Assembly: GCF_003013695.1 (NCBI RefSeq)
Contig: NZ_CP027792.1
Location: 186,001 to 250,000, forward strand
Direction: 5' to 3'
Length of the DNA stretch: 64,000 bases
Origin: Pulveribacter suum
GTDB taxonomy: Bacteria > Pseudomonadota > Gammaproteobacteria > Burkholderiales > Burkholderiaceae_C
This document shows positions 47,281 through 55,614 of the stretch, one piece after another (positions within the stretch are counted from its first letter, which is position 1; each line of letters opens with the position of its first letter). Both the position numbers and the translations under genes were made by a program. The notes under the pieces are model-generated. The model did not search any database and was not told the DNA's origin. It worked only from the letters and a program-made list of their open reading frames with translations.

Positions 47281-48015
47281 CTACTGCGGCAGCGGCTGCG
47301 GGAAGGGCGGCAGCACGAAGCGTCCGTCCATCATGGCCGGGCTCACGCGCGCGGCCTCGCGCAGCTGGTGCATCCATTCCTGCGCCGGGCGGCCGGCGCG
47401 CAAAAATTCCAGGTTGTTGTGCGTGGGCGGGCGCAGCAGGCGCTGGTCGGCCAGCACGTCCACGGCGATGAAGCCGCCCTCGGGCGTCGAATAGCGGTAG
47501 GCGATGTGCGAGTGCGGCTGCGCCGGCACCGCCTGGTGCGCGGCCAGCAGGCGCGCCAGCTGCGGGCGGCTGGCGGCCAGATAGCCCTCGGTGTCGGCGC
47601 GGCGGCGGTAGCGCAGGCAGTCGATGCGCACGCTGCTGCCGTTGGCGGCGTCTTCCACCTGCACACCCTTTTGCGCCGGGCAGCTCCAGGTCCACAGCGT
47701 CTCGTCGCGCGGGTAGTTGTCGGCGTTGCTTTGCACCAGCACGCTGGCCAGCAACTCGCCGCTGCTGCTGCGCAAGCCCAGCAGGCGTGACTGCATGGGC
47801 AGGTCGTGTGCGGTGTCGTCGGGCAGCACGTCAAAGACCGTGCTGTCGCCGGCCAGCGTCGTCCATTGGCCGGGCGGCAATTGCAGCTGGGCGCGGCCCA
47901 CGCGCACCAGGTCGGGCTGCACCGGCGCGCAGCCGGCCAGCAGGGCGGACAGCGCGGCCACCGCCAGGGCGGGACGGCGGCAGCGGCGCCAGGAGAAAAA
48001 AGGCAAGAAGTTCAA
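47281..48015 (-). CDS. Lipoprotein of unknown function between pntAA and pntAB
   Basis: 244 residues with a lipoprotein signal (PALAVAALSALLAGC, Cys29). The mature part (LPPGQWTTLAGDSTVFDVLP, RDETLWTWSCPAQKGVQVED) has no motif I recognise. It begins 21 nt after pntAA in the same direction and pntAB follows 57 nt later, so it is very likely co-transcribed with the transhydrogenase genes. A role in that enzyme is not known; it may be a passenger. Confidence 0.78.
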   Translation of the reverse strand: MNFLPFFSWRRCRRPALAVAALSALLAGCAPVQPDLVRVGRAQLQLPPGQWTTLAGDSTVFDVLPDDTAHDLPMQSRLLGLRSSSGELLASVLVQSNADNYPRDETLWTWSCPAQKGVQVEDAANGSSVRIDCLRYRRRADTEGYLAASRPQLARLLAAHQAVPAQPHSHIAYRYSTPEGGFIAVDVLADQRLLRPPTHNNLEFLRAGRPAQEWMHQLREAARVSPAMMDGRFVLPPFPQPLPQ

Positions 48016-48036
48016 GACGGCATTCCCATGAAGTGG

Positions 48037-49152
48037 TCAGGTACGCGTGATCTTGCCTTCATGCGCGACCAGGCAGGCAACGACGATGTCGTCGGCCTGG
48101 TCAATGTGCAGCGCGCCGTCCTTGCCGATGATGAGTTTGAGGAAGTCCAGCACGTTGCGTGCATACAGGGCCGAGGCGTCTGCCGCGACCAGCGCCGGCA
48201 GGTTGGTCTCGCCCACCAGCGTCACACCGCGATGCACCACCGTGCGCCCCGCCTGGGTCAGCGGGCAGTTGCCGCCCTGGGCGGCGGCCAGGTCCACGAT
48301 GACCGAGCCCGGCTTCATGGCCTCGACCATCTCCTGCGTGACCAGCACCGGCGCGGCGCGGCCCGGGATCAGCGCCGTGGTGATGACCACATCGGCCTGC
48401 GCCACGCGCTTGGCCACCTCCAGCTTTTGCCGGTCCAGCCAGCTTTGCGGCATCGGCCGGGCGTAGCCGCCCACGCCCTCGGCGGCTTCCTTTTCTTCAG
48501 CCGTCTCGTAGGGCACGTCGATGAACTTGCCGCCCAGCGATTCGACCTGTTCCTTGACGCTGGGGCGCACGTCAGACGCTTCGATCACCGCGCCCAGGCG
48601 CTTGGCCGTGGCAATGGCCTGCAGGCCCGCCACGCCCACGCCCAGGATGACCACGCGCGCCGCCTTCACGGTGCCGGCGGCCGTCATCAGCATGGGAAAG
48701 AAGCGCTGGTAGCGGTCGGCGGCGATCATCACCGCCTTGTAGCCGGCCACGTTGGCCTGCGACGACAGCACGTCCATGCTCTGCGCGCGCGAGGTGCGCG
48801 GCGCGGCCTCCAGCGCATAGGCCGTCACGCCGGCCGCTGCCAGGCGCTGCAGGCCGGCGGCATCGAACGGGTTGAGCATGCCCACCACGGTGCTGCCGGC
48901 GCGCAGCAGCGGGCCTTCGGCCTCGGACGGGGCGCGCACTTTCAGCACCAGCTCGCAGCCCCAGGCGCCGGCGGCGTCCACCACCTCGGCGCCGGCGGCG
49001 GCAAAGGCCGCGTCGGTGATGCTGGCGCCCGTGCCCGCGCCAGACTGCACGCGCACGGTGTGCCCCTGCGCCTGCAGCTTCTTGACGGTCTCCGGCGTCG
49101 CGGCCACGCGCGTCTCGCCAGGCAGGGTCTCGGCGGGCACTCCGATCAGCAT
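48037..49152 (-). CDS. pntAA: NAD(P) transhydrogenase subunit alpha, NAD-binding part
   Basis: 371 residues, domain I only. MLIGVPAETLPGETRVAATP, the Rossmann motif VVILGVGVAGLQAIATAKRL, and VLVTQEMVEAMKPGSVIVDL match the NAD(H)-binding part of PntA. Separation from pntAB is normal in many alpha- and betaproteobacteria. AAGGGG precedes the start. A perfect inverted repeat ACAGGA-N4-TCCTGT lies at 49176-49191 in the upstream region. Confidence 0.95.
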   Translation of the reverse strand: MLIGVPAETLPGETRVAATPETVKKLQAQGHTVRVQSGAGTGASITDAAFAAAGAEVVDAAGAWGCELVLKVRAPSEAEGPLLRAGSTVVGMLNPFDAAGLQRLAAAGVTAYALEAAPRTSRAQSMDVLSSQANVAGYKAVMIAADRYQRFFPMLMTAAGTVKAARVVILGVGVAGLQAIATAKRLGAVIEASDVRPSVKEQVESLGGKFIDVPYETAEEKEAAEGVGGYARPMPQSWLDRQKLEVAKRVAQADVVITTALIPGRAAPVLVTQEMVEAMKPGSVIVDLAAAQGGNCPLTQAGRTVVHRGVTLVGETNLPALVAADASALYARNVLDFLKLIIGKDGALHIDQADDIVVACLVAHEGKITRT

Positions 49153-49310
49153 GGTGTCATCCCCTTTGTTGTTGCACAGGAAACGTCCTGTTGCGTATTT
49201 CTACTTACCGCAAGCTTACATGAAGCAACCCGCATTTTTAGCACGGTCGTGCCAAAAAGCGACGCGGGTGCCCTACGGGAATTTGCGACTGGACAACCAA
49301 GCCGCAGGCG

Positions 49311-49342
49311 AAAAAAAACCCGCTGCACAGCGCAGCGGGCTT
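49311..49342 (-). terminator. Terminator of fba
   Basis: On the minus strand: AGCCCGCTGC, loop GCTGT, GCAGCGGGTT followed by T6, 25 nt after the fba stop and upstream of pntAA. Confidence 0.9.
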
Positions 49343-49366
49343 TGCCGGTCAGTGGCGGGCCCAGGC

Positions 49367-50431
49367 TCAGTTCACCAGCTGCTTGAGCTCGCCGGCGGCG
49401 TAGCGCTGGGTCATCTGCGCCAGCGTCAGGCCGCGGATCTTGCCGCCCTGGCCCTCGCAGCCGAACTCCAAGTAGCGTGCCTTGCACACCGCCTTGGCCG
49501 CCTCGCGCGCGGGCTTCATCCACTCGCGCATGTCGAACTTGTCCGGGTTCTCGGCCTGGAACTTGCGCACCGCGCCGGTCATGGCCAGGCGGATGTCGGT
49601 GTCGATGTTGATCTTGCGCACGCCGTGCTTGATGGCTTCCTGGATCTCGGAGACCGGCACGCCGTAGGTCTCCTTCATCTTGCCGCCGTACTGGTTGATG
49701 AGCGCCAGCAGCTCCTGCGGCACGGACGAGCTGCCGTGCATGACCAGGTGCGTGTTGGGGATGCGCGCGTGGATGGCCTTGACGCGCGCGATCGACAGCA
49801 CGTCGCCCGTGGGCGGGCGCGAGAACTTGTAGGCGCCGTGGCTGGTGCCGATCGCAATCGCCAGCGCGTCGAGCTGCGTGGCGGCGACGAACTGCGCGGC
49901 TTCCTCGGGGTCGGTCAGCAGCTGGTCGTGGCTCAGCTTGCCCACCGCGCCGATGCCGTCTTCCTCGCCCGCCTCGCCGGTCTCCAGCGAGCCCAGGCAG
50001 CCCAGTTCACCCTCCACCGTCACGCCCACCTGGTGCGCCATCTGCACCACCTTGCGGGTGACCTCGACGTTGTAGTCGAAGGACGACGGCGTCTTGCCGT
50101 CTTCCATGAGCGAGCCGTCCATCATCACCGAGCCGAACCCCAGGTCGATGGCGCCCTGGCAGATGGCGGGCGAAGTGCCGTGGTCCTGGTGCATGACCAG
50201 CGGGATGTGCGGATACGCCTCGACGGCCGCCTGGATCAGGTGCTTGATGAAGCTCTCGCCCGCATATTTGCGTGCGCCGGCACTGGCTTGCAGGATCACG
50301 GGCGCCCCCACCTCGTCGGCAGCGGCCATCACGGCCTGCACCTGCTCCAGGTTGTTGACGTTGAAGGCGGGAATGCCATAGCCGTTTTCGGCGGCATGGT
50401 CGAGCAGTTCGCGCATCGAGACGAGAGGCAT
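49367..50431 (-). CDS. fba: Class II fructose-bisphosphate aldolase
   Basis: 354 residues. Zinc and substrate residues are in [45 protein letters not shown] and [12 protein letters not shown]. It cleaves fructose-1,6-bisphosphate to DHAP and glyceraldehyde-3-phosphate (or the reverse in gluconeogenesis, more likely in a lactate-using Comamonad). It follows pyk in the same direction, with a PAP2 pseudogene on the other strand in the gap. Confidence 0.95.
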   Translation of the reverse strand: MPLVSMRELLDHAAENGYGIPAFNVNNLEQVQAVMAAADEVGAPVILQASAGARKYAGESFIKHLIQAAVEAYPHIPLVMHQDHGTSPAICQGAIDLGFGSVMMDGSLMEDGKTPSSFDYNVEVTRKVVQMAHQVGVTVEGELGCLGSLETGEAGEEDGIGAVGKLSHDQLLTDPEEAAQFVAATQLDALAIAIGTSHGAYKFSRPPTGDVLSIARVKAIHARIPNTHLVMHGSSSVPQELLALINQYGGKMKETYGVPVSEIQEAIKHGVRKINIDTDIRLAMTGAVRKFQAENPDKFDMREWMKPAREAAKAVCKARYLEFGCEGQGGKIRGLTLAQMTQRYAAGELKQLVN

Positions 50432-50586
50432 GGGAGTGATGGATCCGTTCGAAGATTGCTGGGAGTGCGGCGGTAACCGCTTCGTAACCGGCGATTTTAC
50501 CGATCCGGCATTGCGCCCGCGCCCCGTGGGTGAACGGTTCGTGAATCACGTCTTCAGGGCGCCTTCAGCCCGCCGCACCACGGTGC

Positions 50587-50890
50587 GTGGCTGCGGCGCC
50601 GCGCGGCGGTGCCATTGCCCGGGGGCTGCCGCTCACGCTGGCTCCCGACCACGACCTCTTCCTGGCCCTCAACGCCTCGCCCGCCACCCCGCACGCCGTG
50701 GTGCAGCTGGCGCGCGCAGCCTTCCTGGCGCTGCCGTGGGCTGCCGGCGCGGCGCTGGTGCTGATGCTGGCGGGGGCGGCTGGGGCAGCAGGGCCTGGGC
50801 GTTCACTTCCCCTCGGACATGCTGGCCGGCGCGGTGGCGGCCTGCACGGTGGTGTGGCTGGCGCGCCGCGACCTTCAGCGTGCCCGGCAG
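50587..50890 (+). pseudogene. Decayed PAP2-family (BcrC-like) phosphatase gene
   Basis: Frame 1 encodes DHDLFLALNASPATPHAVVQ then LARAAFLALPWAAGAALVLM, the typical N-terminus of BcrC-like undecaprenyl-diphosphatases. After about 50784 the match jumps to another frame: GLGVHFPSDMLAGAVAACTV VWLARR, the third PAP2 motif and last helix. The intervening part of the protein with the first two catalytic motifs (K-x6-RP and PSGH) is missing, and the two parts are out of frame. The tail runs into pyk on the other strand. A deletion of roughly 80-100 codons explains it. Confidence 0.75.
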
Positions 50891-52311
50891 ATCTTGAGCA
50901 TGTTGGTGCCACCCGGCTGGCCCATGGGCTCGCCGCAGGTGATGGCGTACAGGTCGCCCTGCTGCACGATGCCGCGCACCTTCAGGTGGCCCTCGGCCTG
51001 CTCCAGCGCCGTGTCACGGTCGCAGCTGGTGTCCATGAGCAGCGGGCGCACGTTGCGGTACAGCGCCATCTTGCGCTGCGTGGCCACCTTCGGGGTCAGC
51101 GCATAGATCGGGATGTGGATGCGGTGGCGGCTCATCCACAGCGCGGTGGAGCCGCTCTCCGTCATGGCCACGATGGCCTTGGCGCCCAGGTGATGCGCGG
51201 TGAACAGGGCCCCCATGGCGATCGACTGGTCGATGCGCCCCAGCGTCTGGCCGGTGAAGTCCGAATCGCGCTCGGGGTCCTCGGCGGCCTCGGCGGCGGC
51301 GCAGATCTTGGCCATCTCCTGCACCGTCTCCAGCGGGTACTTGCCGGCGGCCGTCTCGGCCGAGAGCATCACCGCGTCCGTGCCGTCCAGCACGGCGTTG
51401 GCCACGTCGCTGACCTCGGCGCGCGTGGGCACGGGGTTGGTGATCATGCTCTCCATCATCTGCGTGGCGGTGATGACGACCTTGTCCATGTCGCGCGCCA
51501 TGCGGATCATCTTCTTTTGCAGCGCCGGCACGGCCGCGTTGCCCACCTCCACGGCCAGGTCGCCGCGCGCGACCATGATGCCGTCGGACACGCGCAGGAT
51601 CTCGTCCAGCAGCGGCACGGCCTCGGCGCGCTCGATCTTCGCAATCAGCCCGGGCTTGTGCCGGTACGGCGCCGCCGCTACGTTGCACAGCTGGCGCGCC
51701 ATTTCCATGTCGGTGGCGTTCTTCGGAAAGCTCACCGCCACATAGTCGGCCTGAAAGCCCATGGCGGTACGGATGTCCTCCATGTCCTTGGCCGTGAGCG
51801 CCGGCGCCGTGAGGCCCCCGCCCTGCTTGTTGATGCCCTTGTTGTTGGACAGCTCGCCGCCGATGCGCACCGTGGTGCAGACCTGCTCGCCGCGCACGGC
51901 GTCCACGGTGAGCTCGATCAGCCCGTCGTTGAGCAGCAGCACGTCGCCCGGCTTCACGTCGCGCGGCAGCTCCTTGTAGTCCAGGCCCACGCCGGCCTCG
52001 TCGCCAGGCTCGGCGCGCTCGGCGTCCAGCACGAAGGGCTGGCCGGCCTGCAGCATCACGCGCCCTTCGGCAAACCGGCCCACGCGGATCTTGGGGCCCT
52101 GCAGGTCCGCCATGATGGCCACCTCGCGCCCGGCGCGCTGCGCGGCCTCGCGCACCATGGCGGCGCGGTCCACGTGGTCCTGCGCCTTGCCGTGGCTGAA
52201 GTTCAGCCGCACCACGTTCACGCCGGCGGCGATCATGCGCTCGAGCAGTTGCGGGTCGCTGGACGCGGGCCCGAGGGTGGCGACGATCTTGGTGGCGCGG
52301 CGGATTCGCAT
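50875..52311 (-). CDS. pyk: Pyruvate kinase
   Basis: 478 residues. MRIRRATKIVATLGPASSDP, RLNFSHGK, MADLQGPKIRVGRF, the metal/substrate segment GLIAKIERAEAVPLLDEIL, VARGDLAVEVG and ATQMMESMI are all present. It converts phosphoenolpyruvate and ADP to pyruvate and ATP. The C-terminal domain is complete. The gene ends inside the remains of the PAP2 gene. Confidence 0.96.
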   Translation of the reverse strand: MRIRRATKIVATLGPASSDPQLLERMIAAGVNVVRLNFSHGKAQDHVDRAAMVREAAQRAGREVAIMADLQGPKIRVGRFAEGRVMLQAGQPFVLDAERAEPGDEAGVGLDYKELPRDVKPGDVLLLNDGLIELTVDAVRGEQVCTTVRIGGELSNNKGINKQGGGLTAPALTAKDMEDIRTAMGFQADYVAVSFPKNATDMEMARQLCNVAAAPYRHKPGLIAKIERAEAVPLLDEILRVSDGIMVARGDLAVEVGNAAVPALQKKMIRMARDMDKVVITATQMMESMITNPVPTRAEVSDVANAVLDGTDAVMLSAETAAGKYPLETVQEMAKICAAAEAAEDPERDSDFTGQTLGRIDQSIAMGALFTAHHLGAKAIVAMTESGSTALWMSRHRIHIPIYALTPKVATQRKMALYRNVRPLLMDTSCDRDTALEQAEGHLKVRGIVQQGDLYAITCGEPMGQPGGTNMLKICRAR

Positions 52312-52425
52312 GGGTCAGGGTCTCCAAAGATGTAATCGAGTTTCGATTTTTGCACGGATCGGGTTACGTCGCGGTTCCAGGCGCCCGGCGCCCTACCGGG
52401 CAGCGCCGAGGTTGCGCCAAATCAA

Positions 52426-52455
52426 TTGAGAATGGTTCTCGCTCGACAACATAAT
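52426..52455 (+). promoter_or_regulatory. Promoter with overlapping Fur-like box
   Basis: TTGAGA (52426-52431), an 18-bp spacer and CATAAT (52450-52455) form a sigma-70-type promoter. GAGAATGGTTCTC (52428-52440) is a palindrome with 5-bp arms that overlaps the -35 and resembles the 7-1-7 Fur box (TGAGAAT-n-nTTCTCn). It lies 80 bp upstream of the outer-membrane protein gene. Iron (or another metal) control is inferred. Confidence 0.55.
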
Positions 52456-52535
52456 GCGCCGCCGCACTCCCATCCGCGGCGCCGGCCGGGCGCAAGGCGC
52501 CCAGCCCGGCTGCTCCCTTCCAACGCGCTTGCGAC

Positions 52536-53314
52536 ATGCCTGTTTGCTTTTCCCCTCGCGCCCGCTGGCTGGGCGCGGCGCTGCTGGGTGCCGCCGGCGC
52601 CGCCCAGGCCACCCACCCGCTGGTCACGGACGACACCGCCACCCAGGGCGCCGGCCACTGGCAGCTGGAGGCCAGCACCGACCACACCCGCGAGCGCGCC
52701 GCGGCCGGCACCGGCTGGCAGCGCGCCACCAGCGTCACGCTGACCCATGGTCTGGCCGATGCGCTGGACGTGGCCGTCACCCTGCCCTGGCAGCACTGGC
52801 GCGAGGCGGGCGGGCCGCCCGTGCGTGGGCCGGGCGACGCCGCACTGCTGGCCAAGTGGCGGCTGCTGGAGGACGAGGCGCAGGGCTGGAGCCTGGCGCT
52901 GCGCCCGCAGCTCACGCTGCCCAGCGGCAGCCAGGCCAGGGGGCTGGGCACTGGCCGCGCGACGGCGGCGCTGGCGCTGATCGCCAGCGTGCAGCGCGGG
53001 CCCTGGACCTGGCTGGCCAATGCCGGCGTGACCTGCAACTGCAACCGGTCAGGCGAGCGCAAATACCTGTGGGCCGCTTCGACCGCCGTGCAGTGGGCCG
53101 CCACGGCGCAGTGGAGCCTGGTGGCCGACTGGGGCGCCAGCCGCGCCGCCGAACGCGCGGCGCGCACCGACCGCTTCGCCCTGCTGGGCGCCATCTGGCA
53201 CCTGCGCGAAGACCTGGACCTGGATGCGGGCTGGCGCCGCAGCCTGGGCGCCGCAGCCTGGGCGCCGCCCCCCGGGCGCAGACGCTGGGCGCCGGCCTCA
53301 CGCTGCGCTGGTGA
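52536..53314 (+). pseudogene. Outer-membrane transporter-like protein (MetA-pathway type), frameshifted at its 3' end
   Basis: About 258 residues as reconstructed. A signal peptide (RWLGAALLGAAGAAQATHPL) and beta-rich repeats (GHWQLEASTDHTRE, LTHGLADALDVAVTLPWQHW, LAKWRLLEDEAQGWSLALRP) fit the transporter / phenol-degradation MetA-like outer-membrane family. In the annotated frame the C-terminus becomes Arg/Pro-rich and runs to 53414. If one copy of a 14-bp tandem duplication (53235-53262) is removed, the frame instead ends LGAAPRAQTLGAGLTLRW and stop at 53314, a proper barrel end with terminal Trp. The gene lies behind a Fur-like promoter. Confidence 0.75.
53235..53262. repeat. 14-bp tandem duplication causing the frameshift
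   Basis: CGCCGCAGCCTGGG occurs twice in direct contact (53235-53248 and 53249-53262), followed by a partial third CGCCG. Fourteen is not a multiple of three, so one extra copy shifts the frame. Confidence 0.9.
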
Positions 53315-53343
53315 GGCCTGGCGCCCGGCAGGCTGGCCTCTCC

Positions 53344-54741
53344 TCAGGCCGCCGCGGCGCCGTCCCGCATCAGCGCCTCGATCTCATCGGCCTGCACGGG
53401 CACGCCCCGGGTGATCAGCTCGCAGCCGCCCTCGGTGATGATGGCGTCGTCCTCGATGCGGATGCCGATGTGGTGGAACGGCTCGGGCACGCCGGGCGCC
53501 GGGCGCACGTAGATGCCTGGCTCGATGGTCAGCACCATGCCGGCGCGCAGGATGCGGCTGGGCCGGTTGGTGATCGTCTCGCCCGACAGCGGGTCGCGCC
53601 GCTGGCTGGTCTGGCCGACCTCGGACGGCTCCACGTAGCTGCCGCAGTCGTGCACGTCCATGCCCAGCCAGTGGCCGGTGCGGTGCATGTAGAACTGGAA
53701 GTAGGCGCGGCTGTCGATCACGTCCTGCGCGTTGCCGACCTTGTTGCTGTCCAGCAGGCCCAGGTCCAGCATGCCCTGGGCCAGCACGGCCACGGTGGCG
53801 TCGTGCGGGTCGTTGAAGCGCGCGCCGGCCCGGGTGGCCGCCACGGCCGCCTCCTGGCTGGCCAGCACCAGGTCGTACAGCGCGCGCTGCGGGCCGGAAA
53901 AGCGCCCGTTGGCGGGGAAGGTGCGGGTGATGTCGCTGGCGTAGCCGTCCAGCTCGCAGCCGGCGTCGATCAGCACCAGCTCGCCATCCCGCACGGGCGC
54001 GGCGTCGGCGCGGTAGTGCAGCACGCAGGCGTTGGCCCCGGCGGCGACGATGGAGCCGTAGGCCGGGTACTGCGAGCCTTCCTCGCGGAAGGCGGCCAGC
54101 AGCTCGGCGTCCAGGTGGTATTCGCGCACGTCCTGGCCGGCGCGCAGCATGCGAGCGCTGCGCTGCATGGCGCGCACGTGGGCGCGGGCGCTGATGGCGG
54201 CGGCGCGGCGCATCACGTCCTGCTCGTGCGCGTCCTTGATCAGGCGCATCTCGTCCAGCAGCAGGCACACGTCGGCCTGCTCGGGCGGGCACAGCACGCC
54301 GTAGCGGGCGCGGGCGCGCACCTGGGCCAGCCAGCCTTCGACGCGCGCGGCCAGGCCGTCGTGCGTGGCAAACGGGTACCACACGCGCTGGCGGTTTTCC
54401 AGCAGGCGCGGCAGCTCGGCGTCCAGCTGGCCGCTGGGCAGCGCCGCCTGCACGCCCAGCGTGGCGATGGCGGCCTCGGGCCCCAGGCGGTAGCCGTCCC
54501 AGATCTCGCGCTCCAGGTCCTTGGGCTGGCACAACAGCGTGGCTTGCCCCTCGGCCGTCAGCACCAGGCAGGCGCCGGGCTCGGCAAAGCCGGTGAGGTA
54601 GTAAAAGTAGCTGTCGTGCCGGTAAAGAAAGTCGCTGTCCCGGTTGCGCTGGCGCTCCGGTGCCGTGGGCACGATGGCGATGCCGCCCGCACCCAGCTGG
54701 GCTGCCAGGCGCTCACGCCGCTTTGCGTAGATGGTGGTCAT
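53344..54741 (-). CDS. pepP: Xaa-Pro aminopeptidase
   Basis: 465 residues. N-terminal creatinase-like domain (DSDFLYRHDSYFYYLTGFAE) and catalytic pita-bread domain with metal ligands in LIDAGCELDGYASDITRTFP, HRTGHWLGMDVHD, TIEPGIYV and the late GIRIEDD. It removes N-terminal residues before proline with two Mn ions. ATG 54741 is chosen; ATG 54750 adds MAA. It lies 28 bp downstream of the permease gene in the same direction. Confidence 0.94.
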   Translation of the reverse strand: MTTIYAKRRERLAAQLGAGGIAIVPTAPERQRNRDSDFLYRHDSYFYYLTGFAEPGACLVLTAEGQATLLCQPKDLEREIWDGYRLGPEAAIATLGVQAALPSGQLDAELPRLLENRQRVWYPFATHDGLAARVEGWLAQVRARARYGVLCPPEQADVCLLLDEMRLIKDAHEQDVMRRAAAISARAHVRAMQRSARMLRAGQDVREYHLDAELLAAFREEGSQYPAYGSIVAAGANACVLHYRADAAPVRDGELVLIDAGCELDGYASDITRTFPANGRFSGPQRALYDLVLASQEAAVAATRAGARFNDPHDATVAVLAQGMLDLGLLDSNKVGNAQDVIDSRAYFQFYMHRTGHWLGMDVHDCGSYVEPSEVGQTSQRRDPLSGETITNRPSRILRAGMVLTIEPGIYVRPAPGVPEPFHHIGIRIEDDAIITEGGCELITRGVPVQADEIEALMRDGAAAA

Positions 54742-54769
54742 GGCGGCCATCGTAGCGCCTGGCAGGGCC

Positions 54770-55507
54770 TCACAGCGCCGTGGCCAGCAGGCTGGCGCCG
54801 GCCATCAGCAGCAGCGTGCAGACGATCCAGCGCACCAGCGGCACGGGCAGGCGCAGCGGGTGGCGCGCCTGCAGCCAGGTCACGCCGACGACCACCGGCA
54901 GCGCCAGCGCGCTGGCGCCCACGACGCTCCACTGCAGCGCGCCCGCCAGGCCCACAGAGGCCAGCCGCACCAGCGCCAGCACCGTGAACAAAATCACCAG
55001 GCACTGGCGCACCACCATGGGCGGCAGCGGCTGGCGGTACAGGTGGTAGACGATGGGCGGGCCGGCGGTGGAAAACAGCCCGCCCAGCACGCCCGAGACC
55101 AGCCCCACGCCCCACAGCACGCCGGTGCCCGACGGCGCCCGGCGCGGCTGCGAGCGCGCCAGCAGCAGCACCGCGCAGGCGATGATGGACACGCCCAGCA
55201 CCACGCGCAGGCCGTGCAGCGTATTGCCGCTCAGCCAGGCCAGCAGCGCCAGTCCCAGGCCCACGCCCGCCACGCCGCTGATCAGCGTGGGCTTGAGCAG
55301 GTCCCAGCGCGGCGCCAGGCGATGGCTGCGCAGGTAGGCCAGGCCGTTGACGGCCGACAGGATGCTGGCGATGTTGGCCGCGTCCGCGATGGGCATCAGC
55401 GACAGCGCGCCGGCCGCGCCCACGAAGATCAGAGCAAAGGCAAAGCCCGTCAGGTTCTGGCAGAACGACGCCACCGCTGCCAGCAGCGCCATCTGCGCGT
55501 AGTCCAC
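54770..55507 (-). CDS. TauE/SafE family permease
   Basis: About 245 residues, nearly all membrane (about eight helices): LAAVASFCQNLTGFAFALIF, then GLVSGVLGGLFSTAGPPIVY in the second half, the duplicated motif of TauE/SafE exporters. Family members move sulfite, sulfonates or other small anions; substrate here unknown. Start is uncertain: GTG 55507, ATG 55492 or TTG 55516; GGGAG lies just before the GTG. Same direction as pepP. Confidence 0.8.
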   Translation of the reverse strand: MDYAQMALLAAVASFCQNLTGFAFALIFVGAAGALSLMPIADAANIASILSAVNGLAYLRSHRLAPRWDLLKPTLISGVAGVGLGLALLAWLSGNTLHGLRVVLGVSIIACAVLLLARSQPRRAPSGTGVLWGVGLVSGVLGGLFSTAGPPIVYHLYRQPLPPMVVRQCLVILFTVLALVRLASVGLAGALQWSVVGASALALPVVVGVTWLQARHPLRLPVPLVRWIVCTLLLMAGASLLATAL

Positions 55508-55559
55508 CGCTCCCAATTGATCGCACTCCCCGAAGGCCCCGGCCCGCGCCGCTGGAGCC

Positions 55560-55582
55560 AAAAAAAGGGCAGCAGTCTGCCC
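55560..55582 (-). terminator. Terminator of the MurU-like gene
   Basis: On the minus strand: GGGCAG, loop ACTG, CTGCCC, then seven T. It lies 33 nt after the MurU-like stop. Confidence 0.85.
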
Positions 55583-55614
55583 GCTTTCGGCCGCCGGCGC
55601 TGGCAGTCGGCCTC

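Noticed and set aside
50587..52335. 582-codon plus-strand frame opposite pyk
   Set aside because: Only its first 65 codons match a known family (the PAP2 remnant); the rest is the shadow of pyk.
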